Both the position numbers and the translations under genes were made by a program. Shown here piece by piece: positions 1-7,186 of a stretch of DNA of 7,404 nucleotides. The notes beneath the pieces were generated by a model that ran no database searches, was not told the DNA's origin, and saw nothing but the letters and a program-made list of their open reading frames with translations. The stretch comes from an uncultured Bacteroidota bacterium (GTDB lineage Bacteria > Bacteroidota > Bacteroidia > UKL13-3): contig CAISTO010000438.1 in assembly GCA_903888395.1 (NCBI GenBank), positions 1 to 7,404 of the forward strand, written 5' to 3'. Within the stretch, counting starts at the first letter, position 1. Every line of letters starts with the position of its first letter.

Positions 1-2
1 AA

Positions 3-39
3 AAATTTTAATACATTGAAAATCTATCAATTAAAATTT
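3..39 (-). terminator. Possible weak hairpin at the 3' end of tsaD
   Basis: Bases 3-12 (AAATTTTAAT) and 30-39 (ATTAAAATTT) are a perfect 10-bp inverted repeat. A 5-bp inner stem, ATTGA/TCAAT (15-19 with 27-31), can form inside it if the outer stem is shortened to 8 bp. On the minus strand the structure overlaps the tsaD stop codon and ends in a run of five T just before the window edge. The outer stem is all A/T, so it would be weak, and such repeats arise by chance in DNA this AT-rich. It is listed only as a candidate end signal for tsaD. Confidence 0.25.
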
Positions 40-1039
40 ACCTAGAACTAGGCGCTACCGATAAATCTACAAATTCATTATTCAGAAATTTATAATGGGC
101 AGTCATGGCAATCATTGCAGCATTATCAGTACAATATTCAAAAGCAGGTATAAAAGTATTCCAACCTAATTTTTTACCTTCCATTTCTATTTCATTTCTT
201 AAACTACTATTGGCCGAAACGCCACCTGCCAATGCAATGTTTTTTATTCCGGTTTGTTTACTTGCCAATAATAATTTATTCATTAAATGTTTTACAATGC
301 TGTTTTGAATAGAAGCACAAAGATTATCTCTATTCTCTATAATAAAATTTTCATTTTTTAACATTTCTTTTTTTAAAAAATAAAGAAATGAAGTTTTTAA
401 ACCACTAAAGCTATAATCTAAATTTGGAATATTAGGTTTGGCAAATTGGTAAACAACTTGCCCATTTTTAGCGTATTCATCAATTAATGGTCCGCCAGGA
501 TAAGGTAAACTTAACATTTTAGCAGCTTTATCAAAAGCCTCTCCCGCAGCATCATCTATGGTTTTACCAATTATTTTACTTTCAAAATAATTAGAAAATA
601 TAGCAATTTGAGTATGTCCGCCACTTACTGTTAAGCATAAAAATGGAAAAGAAGGTTTGGGTTCATCAATGAAATGTGCCAAAACATGCGCTTGCATATG
701 ATTGACTGCAATCAATGGAATATTTAAACTTTGAGCCAATGATTTGGCAAAACTACAGCCCACCATTAACGAACCAATTAAGCCAGGATTTTGAGTAAAT
801 GCAATGGCATTTAATTCAGACAATTGAACATTTGCAGTTTTTAAAGCTACGTCTAATACAGGAACAATATTAGCTTGATGCGCTCTGCTGGCTAATTCAG
901 GAACCACTCCACCATAAAGTTCATGTACTTTTTGACCTGCAACTTTATTGCTTAAAATTTTACCGTTTTTTATAATTGAAACTGCTGTATCATCGCAGCT
1001 AGATTCTATGGCAAGTATAGTAATATTGGTTAACGACAT
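38..1039 (-). CDS. tsaD: TsaD, tRNA N6-adenosine threonylcarbamoyltransferase catalytic subunit
   Basis: This is the Kae1/TsaD/YgjD-family enzyme. In the cytoplasm, with TsaB and TsaE, it transfers threonylcarbamoyl from threonylcarbamoyl-AMP to A37 of ANN-decoding tRNAs, giving t6A. The 333-aa length is normal for a stand-alone bacterial TsaD. From the preferred ATG, the N-terminal phosphate-binding segment IESSCDDT lies at residues 11-18. The metal-binding pair HMQAH gives H114 and H118, SGGHT is at 139-143, and DDAAGEAFDKAAKML follows. The C-terminal motif CTDNAAMIA places the last metal-ligand Asp at D305. All key residues are present. An in-frame TTG at 1051 would add four residues (MNQK), but the ATG at 1039 is preferred because MSLTNITILAIESSC matches the usual short lead-in to the first strand. 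The gene diverges from tamB, a pairing I know from other Bacteroidota. No Shine-Dalgarno is visible. Family assignment is secure; only the start is open. Confidence 0.97.
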   Translation of the reverse strand: MSLTNITILAIESSCDDTAVSIIKNGKILSNKVAGQKVHELYGGVVPELASRAHQANIVPVLDVALKTANVQLSELNAIAFTQNPGLIGSLMVGCSFAKSLAQSLNIPLIAVNHMQAHVLAHFIDEPKPSFPFLCLTVSGGHTQIAIFSNYFESKIIGKTIDDAAGEAFDKAAKMLSLPYPGGPLIDEYAKNGQVVYQFAKPNIPNLDYSFSGLKTSFLYFLKKEMLKNENFIIENRDNLCASIQNSIVKHLMNKLLLASKQTGIKNIALAGGVSANSSLRNEIEMEGKKLGWNTFIPAFEYCTDNAAMIAMTAHYKFLNNEFVDLSVAPSSR

Positions 1040-1092
1040 TTTTTGGTTCAAAAAATAGAGTGTTAGAATATATTCAGTTTAAAATATTTATT

Positions 1093-1100
1093 TATATTTG
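1093..1100 (+). promoter_or_regulatory. Candidate -7 box of the tamB promoter
   Basis: TATATTTG is a perfect match to the Bacteroidota -7 element TAnnTTTG and is identical to the box in front of the THX gene at 7157-7164. It lies in the 72-base divergent spacer, 11 bases before the tamB TTG codon, so transcription would begin only about 5-8 bases before the start. No TTTG or TTG is found 17-20 bases upstream, so the -33 element is missing or degenerate. The match and position are seen; promoter function is inferred. Confidence 0.45.
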
Positions 1101-1111
1101 GCGAAACTACA

Positions 1112-4100
1112 TTGAAAAAACTACTAATTAAAATATCGTACACCTTGTTGGGCATTTTCTTTGCCTTATTACTGCTTGGGTACCTGATTTTCAATAGTTC
1201 AAAATTTCAAAATTTTATTATTCAAAAAGCGGATACTTATTTAAGCGAAGCTTTTAAATGTGAAATAAATATTGGCAGAATCAATTATGATGGTTGGACA
1301 AAATTTAGTTTAGATCATATTTATTGGGGCGACCAAAAACAAGATACTTTATTTTATGTAAAGAATTTACAATTTGATATTGGCGGAATTGAAATTGACT
1401 CATCAAAATTTATTCTATCAAAAGTAAATATAGATGGTGGGATGTGTAAAGTAATTACCTACCCCGACAAAACATTTAATATTGATGTATTATTTAACAT
1501 TTTTGATAAAAATGATACAATAAAACCAAATCCAAATGCTCAAAAATTTAAACTAATTTTTGATGAAGTTACAGGCACAAATTGTAGATTTAAAATAATA
1601 GACTCTACCGTTCAATGGGATCAGGCAGGTTTTAATCCTTTCGACCAAGATTTTTACGGATTAAATATTAACGCTAGCCATTTTAAAATCATAGAAGACT
1701 CCTTGCATTTTTTCTTAAAAGATTTAACAGGTTTTGAAAAATGTGGTTTACAAATCAAAAAAATGGCTTGCAAAGCCATCATCTCCCCTACTATTATGGA
1801 ATTTGCAAACCTCGATTTGCAATTAAATAAAAGTAAAATAAAAGATTATGCTTGTATGAAATTTGAAAACTACGATAGTTTAGCAAATAATTTTATTAGT
1901 AATGTTAAACTATCTGCCAATTTAAAACAAAGCTATATCCATATTTCTGACATTGCTTTTTTTGCACCAATGCTTAATGAGTATAATTACGATGCAGTAA
2001 TAACCGCAAAATTAAGAGGCACCATTGATAATTTAGATTTAAAAGATGCGCATTTAAAATATGCAAATCATACCCAATTTCATGGGCATGCAAGCATGAA
2101 TGGTTTACCAAATATTGATCAAACATTTATTGAAATTTTTGCGGATTCAGCTACATCGGTAAAGAAAGAATTAGATAAATTAGCGGGAATGGAATTGCCA
2201 AAAGAATTAGAGCGATTTGGCATATTAAAATTTAAAGGAAGTTATACCGGATTCTTTAATGATTTTGTAGCTTATGGTAAATTAGAAACTCCATTTGGAA
2301 ACATTAGTTCCGATTTAAATATGAAGTTAACGAATGATGCTTTGCAATCAATTTACTCTGGGAAATTAGCTATTACAGACTTTAACTTGGGAGAACTTTT
2401 AAATGATACCAAGCAGTTTGGAACCCTAAGTTTAACAAGTGAATTAAACGGAAAAGGTTTTGATGTAAAAACGTTAAAAGCAACAGCAAATACCAATATT
2501 CAAAACTTTACCTACAATGGTTATAACTATAAAAACATTGAATTAACAGGTGATTTTGATAGAAAATATTTCAATGGCAAGCTTCATATTAATGATGAAA
2601 ACATTGGTTTAAGTTTGGTAGGCAAGGTTGATTTAAATAAAAAAATACCCTCGTTTTTATTTGAAACAACATTCAATCGTGTAAGGCTTAAAACTTTAAA
2701 TTTATACGATAAAGACTTGATTGTTTCTACCCAAATTAACGGAGATTTTTCAGTAAAAAATATTGATAAAAACAGCGGTATTATTGATATCATTAATACC
2801 AATATTGAATATAATAATACGGAATATGTTTTTGATGAAATAAATATCAAATCAAGCAATGCTGGAACTAACAGTAGAAAATTGATTTTTAAAAGCGAAT
2901 TTTTAAATGCAAACATCAACGGAGATTATAATTTTATGAATCTGCAAAAATGTTTTAATAATATACTATGCAAAATTATTCCTGCTTATTTAACACCTTA
3001 TAAAAACGAAGAAATTACCAATCAAAATTTTGATTATTATTTAAATATAAAAACTACTCAAAAACTTTCACCCTTATTTTTCCCTGAAATTGGTATAGAA
3101 CAAATGGAGTTAAAAGGCAATTTTAGTAATTCCAAAAACAATATTGAAATACTTGGATTTATAGAATCGCTAAGAATTAATCAATACTACTTTTCAGACT
3201 TAACTTTAAAAACTGATGTTAATTCAAATAATACTGCACAGTTTTTATTTGGAATATCAAAACTTTCACAACATGATACAACACTTTTAAAAGACTTTGC
3301 TATAAAAACCAATATAGCTAATAATAAAGCTAGTTTGGAGGTTTTAGTAGAAGATACAACCAGCATTATTTATGCAAACATTCATAGCACGGTTGTTTTT
3401 TCCCCTCATTTAATTAAGCTAAACTTTAATCAATCAAGTATTAATTATAGCCAATCTAATTGGAATATAAATCAAAATGGAGTTGTAAATTTTTATGATT
3501 CAACTATTAAAATAGAACAATTATTATTAAGTAATTCAAACCAATTAATTGGATTAAATGGCAGGTATGATTTTAATTCAGGTAAAAAAAATGTATTGCT
3601 TTCATTGACCGATTTTGAATTAAATAATATCAATGTATTTTACCCAAAAATTGATATAAACATTGATGGAAAAGCAAATGGAAACATTACCTATCAAGAC
3701 TTGCAAGGTCAAAATATTATCAATGGAAATATTGGAATCAATAATTTACAATTAGACAATGATTCTATAGGTGATTTTGAATTAACAAGTTCTTACGATG
3801 ACAAAAACAATAGACTTAGTTTTGATGCAAGTGCATTAAACGGAAAACTAAATAATTTAAAAGCAAATGGATACTGGCTTTTAAACACAAATGCCATTGA
3901 TGCCAATATTAGTTTGAATAATGCCAATGCAATTGCATTTCAGCCTTTTGTAAAAGAATATATTACAATTTATGAAGGTAAATTAAGTTTAAAAGCTATA
4001 GTCAGTGGCACATTAGATAAACCAGATATAGATGGTTATTTACAAGTGAATGATTTTAAAACTAAAATAAATTATTTACAAACCATTTACAATTGTTCAA

Positions 4101-5488
4101 GTACCATTCATTTTAATAAAAACTTATTTGAAATTTCGCCTTTTTACATGAGCGATATTTATAATAATAAAGCAAAAGTAAGTGGATCTATCAATCACAA
4201 TAATTTCAATAAATTTGATTTTGATATTAACATCAATAATTTTAAAAATTTAATGGTTTTAAACACTACTAGCAAAGACAATTCATTGTATCATGGAATA
4301 GCTTTTGGAAGTGGAGATATGACGATAAAAGGCCCGTTAAATGATGTGGCCTTAAACATAGAAGCTGAAACTGAAAAAGGTACAAAAGTTGCAATTACTC
4401 CATTTGGAGTTAGTGATGGAGAAGATGAAACTTTGATGCATTTTTATTCAAAAGATACCATTAATAAAATGGTTTTTAATAGGCAACAAAGTTTAAGTGG
4501 ATTTTCAATTAATTGCTTAATTAAGGCAAAACCAAATGCTGAAGTTCAAATAATATTTAATGAACAAACTGATGATAAAATAAGAGCAAAAGGCATAGGT
4601 GATATCAAATTAGAATTAACCAGACAAGGTGCTTTTAATATGTATGGTGAATATATAGTTAATGAAGGCGATTATGTATTTACGGCTTTAAATATTGTTC
4701 CTAAAAAATTTATTTTACAAAAAAGTACCATTAATTGGAGTGGAGATCCACTGAATGCTCAATTAAATATTTTAGGCGTTTACAAGGCAAAAGCTACTGT
4801 AAGTGAACTTACCGGATCAAGTACTAATAATCAAAATTCTACATCAAATACAACGGAACAAAAAACAAATGTAGAAGCATTGATGAACATTCGTGGGACT
4901 TTGATACAACCTGATTATAAGTTTGATTTAAACTTCCCAGACGTTGATAATTCAATGAATAGTAGCAATATTTCAGATTTAAATTTAGCAGTAAATAATT
5001 TACGAAAAGAACCTGAAAATATGACTCAGCAAATTATTAGTTTAATTGTTTTTGGGAAATTTAGCGCTATCAATAACAATTCAAATAATGGGGGAATTAA
5101 TAACAATATTGGTGTAAATACATTGTCGGAATTGGCTTCATCTCAAGTTAGTAATATTGTAAATAAATACATTCCTAATTTCGACTTAAATTTTGATTTG
5201 CAAAATGCAATTGATCCAACAAAAAATAGAAGTATTATAATTTCTGGTTCTACCTATTGGTTAAATAACAAGTTGGAAGTAAAAGGAAGTTTTGCAACCG
5301 ATAATTCACAAAACAATATTTTAGCACAATATAATATTTCAAATAATGGCAATATTAAAGCCAGGGTATTTAACAGATTTACTACTGATCCTATTTTTAA
5401 CAGAAACATTACCACACAAGGCATTGGACTTTATTATCGCAAAGAATTTGATAATATAAAAGACTTATTTATCAAAAAACAATATTGA
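1112..5488 (+). CDS. tamB: TamB-family (DUF490) envelope translocation/assembly protein
   Basis: A 1458-aa TamB homologue. TamB-family proteins are anchored in the inner membrane and span the periplasm as a long beta-rich groove. They act with an Omp85 partner (TamA, or TamL in Bacteroidota) in outer-membrane protein assembly and are also implicated in phospholipid transport. Residues 8-27 form one hydrophobic anchor after a KKLLIK start. An AsmA-like N-terminal segment follows (KFQNFIIQKADTYLSEAF, then INIGRI). Residues of about 100-1080 are repetitive beta-strand sequence rich in Asn, Ile and Lys. The conserved C-terminal domain includes ITPFG near 1095, GIGDIKLEL from 1161, the GEYIVNEGDYVF / INWSGDPLNA region, a Ser/Asn/Thr-rich linker at about 1235-1253, SLIVFGKF near 1310, and the closing GIGLYYRKEFD. 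The start codon is TTG. Between the upstream in-frame stop (TAG at 1064-1066) and this codon there is no in-frame ATG or GTG, and the next internal Met would lose the anchor. The frame is open throughout. It is convergent with the M20 gene. The exact envelope cargo cannot be read from sequence. Confidence 0.94.
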   Translation: MKKLLIKISYTLLGIFFALLLLGYLIFNSSKFQNFIIQKADTYLSEAFKCEINIGRINYDGWTKFSLDHIYWGDQKQDTLFYVKNLQFDIGGIEIDSSKFILSKVNIDGGMCKVITYPDKTFNIDVLFNIFDKNDTIKPNPNAQKFKLIFDEVTGTNCRFKIIDSTVQWDQAGFNPFDQDFYGLNINASHFKIIEDSLHFFLKDLTGFEKCGLQIKKMACKAIISPTIMEFANLDLQLNKSKIKDYACMKFENYDSLANNFISNVKLSANLKQSYIHISDIAFFAPMLNEYNYDAVITAKLRGTIDNLDLKDAHLKYANHTQFHGHASMNGLPNIDQTFIEIFADSATSVKKELDKLAGMELPKELERFGILKFKGSYTGFFNDFVAYGKLETPFGNISSDLNMKLTNDALQSIYSGKLAITDFNLGELLNDTKQFGTLSLTSELNGKGFDVKTLKATANTNIQNFTYNGYNYKNIELTGDFDRKYFNGKLHINDENIGLSLVGKVDLNKKIPSFLFETTFNRVRLKTLNLYDKDLIVSTQINGDFSVKNIDKNSGIIDIINTNIEYNNTEYVFDEINIKSSNAGTNSRKLIFKSEFLNANINGDYNFMNLQKCFNNILCKIIPAYLTPYKNEEITNQNFDYYLNIKTTQKLSPLFFPEIGIEQMELKGNFSNSKNNIEILGFIESLRINQYYFSDLTLKTDVNSNNTAQFLFGISKLSQHDTTLLKDFAIKTNIANNKASLEVLVEDTTSIIYANIHSTVVFSPHLIKLNFNQSSINYSQSNWNINQNGVVNFYDSTIKIEQLLLSNSNQLIGLNGRYDFNSGKKNVLLSLTDFELNNINVFYPKIDINIDGKANGNITYQDLQGQNIINGNIGINNLQLDNDSIGDFELTSSYDDKNNRLSFDASALNGKLNNLKANGYWLLNTNAIDANISLNNANAIAFQPFVKEYITIYEGKLSLKAIVSGTLDKPDIDGYLQVNDFKTKINYLQTIYNCSSTIHFNKNLFEISPFYMSDIYNNKAKVSGSINHNNFNKFDFDININNFKNLMVLNTTSKDNSLYHGIAFGSGDMTIKGPLNDVALNIEAETEKGTKVAITPFGVSDGEDETLMHFYSKDTINKMVFNRQQSLSGFSINCLIKAKPNAEVQIIFNEQTDDKIRAKGIGDIKLELTRQGAFNMYGEYIVNEGDYVFTALNIVPKKFILQKSTINWSGDPLNAQLNILGVYKAKATVSELTGSSTNNQNSTSNTTEQKTNVEALMNIRGTLIQPDYKFDLNFPDVDNSMNSSNISDLNLAVNNLRKEPENMTQQIISLIVFGKFSAINNNSNNGGINNNIGVNTLSELASSQVSNIVNKYIPNFDLNFDLQNAIDPTKNRSIIISGSTYWLNNKLEVKGSFATDNSQNNILAQYNISNNGNIKARVFNRFTTDPIFNRNITTQGIGLYYRKEFDNIKDLFIKKQY

Positions 5489-5552
5489 TTTATTTATTGA
5501 TTTGGTGATTTATTGATTTGTTGATTTGGTGAATTGTTGATTTGTTGGAGTA
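5485..5552. repeat. Degenerate octamer tandem repeat (TTGATTTG) between convergent genes
   Basis: Units of 8 bp read TTGATTTA (5485-5492), then a 4-base TTTA insert, then TTGATTTG (5497), GTGATTTA (5505), TTGATTTG (5513), TTGATTTG (5521), GTGAATTG (5529), TTGATTTG (5537) and a decayed TTGGAGTA (5545-5552). The first unit contains the TGA stop of tamB. Because 8 is not a multiple of 3, successive copies put TGA codons in all three plus-strand frames. The plus strand has no C at all from 5481 to 5564. The repeat has no internal dyad and no clear intrinsic terminator follows it. It sits between the 3' ends of tamB and the M20 gene, so a role in transcript ends or simple slippage growth is possible. 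Confidence 0.85.
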
Positions 5553-5567
5553 TTAAAAAAAATTCAA

Positions 5568-6767
5568 TTAGTTATACGCTAACTCACGAATAGCTAAATA
5601 AGCCATTAAGCCACTACCTATTTCTAAGGCATTTTCATCAATATCGAAAGTAGGCGTATGAACTGATGAAACAATTCCTTTTTCTTCATTTCTAGTGCCT
5701 AATCGGTAAAAGCATGCAGGAATAATTTGACTGTAATACGCAAAATCTTCTGCAGCCATCCAAATATCTAAATCAATTACATTTTCAGGGCCTAAAAACT
5801 CAATTGCATGTTGTTTTGCTTTTGCCGTTAAAGTTTCATCATTATGCAAAAAAGGATAACCTTTTCTCACTTCAAATTCACATTTTCCACCCATGCTTTC
5901 AGCAATCATGGTGGCCATTTTCACCATTTTATCGTGGGCTTCTAATCTCCATTTTTCATCCAAGGTTCTAAATGTTCCTTCCATAATTACTTCATTAGGA
6001 ATTACATTTGTGGCTCCATTAGCTATTACTTTTCCAAACGATAAAACACTTGGAATAATTGGGGAGCTCATTCTACTTACTATTTGCTGTAACGAAATTA
6101 TTATTTGTGCGGCAATTACAACTGGATCAATATTTAATTGAGGCATGGCACCATGACCACCTTTACCAATAACTTTTACATATAATTCATCGGTACTAGC
6201 CATGTATAAACCACTTTTAAAACCTACTTTTCCAACAGGAATTAATGGCATTACATGTTGACCAATAATTGCATTGGCATCAGGATTTTTCAAAACGCCT
6301 TCGTTTATCATCATACTTGCACCGCCAGGTAATTTCTCTTCACCAGGTTGAAAAATAAATTTAATAGTTCCTTCAAATTCGTTTCTTAAACTAAAAAGTA
6401 TTTGAGCAGCACCAAGCAAACATGAAGTATGTACATCATGTCCGCAGGCGTGCATTACACCTTCATTTTTAGACTTATAAGCTACATTGTTAAGCTCTTT
6501 AATTGGCAATGCGTCCATATCTGCTCGCAATGCAATGGTTTTAACTGAAGGATTTTTCCCCTCAATTAAAGCAACTAAACCAGTATTGGCTTTATGCTCA
6601 ATTTTTGAAATTCCAATATTTTCTAATGCAATTTTTACATATTTGCTTGTTTCAAATTCTTGGAACGAAAGTTCAGGATTTGCATGCAAATGATGTCTAA
6701 TATCTACAATGTTTTTATTGTTTATTTTAGATAAATTTTTGATGGAATCAATTAAATTACTATTCAT
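5568..6767 (-). CDS. M20-family metallo-amidohydrolase (N-acyl-amino-acid / IAA-amino-acid hydrolase type)
   Basis: A 399-aa cytoplasmic metal-dependent hydrolase with no signal peptide, of the M20D group that includes hippurate hydrolase, N-acyl-L-amino-acid amidohydrolase and plant IAA-amino-acid hydrolases. These enzymes cleave the amide bond of N-acylated amino acids. The catalytic domain shows RHHLHANPELSFQE (24-37), RADMDALPI (81-89) and MHACGHDVH (105-113) with expected metal ligands C108 and H110. FQPGEE (139-144) carries the general base E143 and ligand E144; H171 lies in GQHV and H370 in VHTPTFD. The inserted dimerisation domain begins near 190 and includes GKGGHGAMP with H205. Length and motifs are complete, so the enzyme looks active. 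The ATG at 6767 gives the usual N-terminus; no Shine-Dalgarno or good -7 box is seen (only a poor ATTATTTG at about 6809-6816). An intrinsic terminator separates it from the upstream tRNA unit, so it is probably monocistronic. Substrate specificity cannot be told from sequence. Confidence 0.93.
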   Translation of the reverse strand: MNSNLIDSIKNLSKINNKNIVDIRHHLHANPELSFQEFETSKYVKIALENIGISKIEHKANTGLVALIEGKNPSVKTIALRADMDALPIKELNNVAYKSKNEGVMHACGHDVHTSCLLGAAQILFSLRNEFEGTIKFIFQPGEEKLPGGASMMINEGVLKNPDANAIIGQHVMPLIPVGKVGFKSGLYMASTDELYVKVIGKGGHGAMPQLNIDPVVIAAQIIISLQQIVSRMSSPIIPSVLSFGKVIANGATNVIPNEVIMEGTFRTLDEKWRLEAHDKMVKMATMIAESMGGKCEFEVRKGYPFLHNDETLTAKAKQHAIEFLGPENVIDLDIWMAAEDFAYYSQIIPACFYRLGTRNEEKGIVSSVHTPTFDIDENALEIGSGLMAYLAIRELAYN

Positions 6768-6860
6768 TTTGTGAATTATTGGTTTTCAATTTTAGTAAAA
6801 AATAATTTCAAATAATGGGATTTTTATAATTTTTTTAATTATTACAGATTGGCTAAAACA

Positions 6861-6898
6861 AAAAAATCAGCATTTAATTTACAAAATGCTGATTTTTT
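6861..6898 (-). terminator. Intrinsic terminator of the THX / tRNA-Leu unit
   Basis: A 15-bp perfect stem (6861-6875 pairing with 6884-6898, core ATCAGCAT/ATGCTGAT) encloses an 8-base loop (6876-6883). On the minus strand the stem runs into seven T, a G and four more T. It begins 4 bases past the 3' end of the tRNA and lies upstream of the M20 gene, so it should end the THX-tRNA transcript and insulate M20. The A-rich foot of the stem also gives a T-run on the plus strand, so it could work in both directions, although no plus-strand gene is seen entering it. Confidence 0.88.
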
Positions 6899-6901
6899 AT
6901 G

Positions 6902-6985
6902 TACTCCGGAAGAGATTCGAACTCTCACACCTTTGCAAGCACCACCCCCTCAAGGTGGCGTGTCTACCAATTCCACCACCGAAGC
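6902..6985 (-). tRNA. tRNA-Leu, anticodon GAG
   Basis: The minus strand folds into an 84-nt class II tRNA. The acceptor stem is GCTTCGG with CCGGAGT, followed by discriminator A73, the leucine identity base. The D-arm has GTG/CAC around AATTGGTAGA. The anticodon stem CCACC/GGTGG holds the loop TTGAGGG with anticodon GAG, reading CUC and CUU leucine codons. A 15-nt long variable arm follows, then the T-arm GAGAG-TTCGAAT-CTCTT. CCA is not encoded (CAT follows A73), so it must be added after processing. The acceptor stem has two wobble pairs, G1-U72 and U4-G69. The 5' end lies 6 bases past the THX stop codon, implying co-transcription and RNase P cleavage immediately after that gene. Confidence 0.96.
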
Positions 6986-6991
6986 ATAAGC

Positions 6992-7123
6992 TTAGGCTGC
7001 AACAGCCGCTGCCACTTTTGTATGAATTCTGTTTTTAGCAGATAACGCTCTTTTGCTACGTAATTTACCAAAACTTTTGTTTTTCATTTTTCCTTTTTTT
7101 GTTCTTAAATCGCCTTTTCCCAT
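6992..7123 (-). CDS. 30S ribosomal protein THX (bTHX family)
   Basis: A 43-aa, strongly basic protein beginning MGKGDLRTKKGKMKNKSFGK. The MGKGD-x-x-T-[KR]-[KR]-GK start followed by a [ST]-[FY]-G-K turn is the signature of ribosomal protein THX, a small peptide that binds in the head of the 30S subunit and is known from Thermus and common in Bacteroidota. After the core come a second basic stretch (LRSKR, KNRIH) and an Ala/Val-rich tail ending AAAVAA, longer than the 26-residue Thermus protein. The first ATG at 7123 fits the family start exactly. No Shine-Dalgarno is present; the ATG is preceded by A-rich GACAAA. A canonical promoter lies upstream and tRNA-Leu follows after 6 bases. It is short enough to be missed by default gene-length cutoffs. 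Identity rests on the N-terminal signature, which is clear; the C-terminal half is less conserved. Confidence 0.88.
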   Translation of the reverse strand: MGKGDLRTKKGKMKNKSFGKLRSKRALSAKNRIHTKVAAAVAA

Positions 7124-7156
7124 TTTGTCTAATCGTTTAAATATTTTTCTATTGGG

Positions 7157-7186
7157 CAAATATAATAAAATTAACCACCTGACAAA
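7157..7186 (-). promoter_or_regulatory. Canonical Bacteroidota promoter of the THX / tRNA-Leu unit
   Basis: On the minus strand TTTG (7186-7183) is followed by an 18-base spacer and TATATTTG (7164-7157). This matches the Bacteroidota sigma-factor consensus of -33 TTTG and -7 TAnnTTTG in sequence and spacing. Transcription should start near 7150-7153, leaving a leader of roughly 27-30 bases before the THX ATG. This is the best promoter in the window, as expected for a ribosomal-protein/tRNA unit. Confidence 0.8.

Noticed and set aside
105..308. Plus-strand 67-codon frame antisense to tsaD
   Set aside because: It overlaps conserved tsaD coding sequence with intact catalytic motifs; a shadow frame.
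2584..2919. Minus-strand open frame of 111 codons inside tamB
   Set aside because: It lies wholly antisense to a well-supported gene, has no recognisable family, and its hydrophobic make-up is what the complement of an Asn/Lys/Ile-rich AT-rich coding sequence gives.
5485..5552. Octamer array considered as a CRISPR array, iteron origin or phage attachment site
   Set aside because: Units are contiguous with no spacers and too short for CRISPR. No replication initiator, cas gene or integrase is nearby.
5893..6693. Two plus-strand frames (5893-6141 and 6487-6693) antisense to the M20 gene
   Set aside because: Both lie inside the M20 coding sequence, opposite the dimerisation domain and the metal-ligand motifs respectively; no independent support.
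6826..6842. Small ATAATT/AATTAT hairpin upstream of the M20 gene
   Set aside because: Only six A/T pairs around a five-base T loop; expected by chance at this base composition.
38..6985. Functional link between TsaD and the nearby tRNA-Leu
   Set aside because: TsaD makes t6A at A37 of tRNAs with U36 that read ANN codons. This tRNA has G36 and G37, so it is not a substrate.
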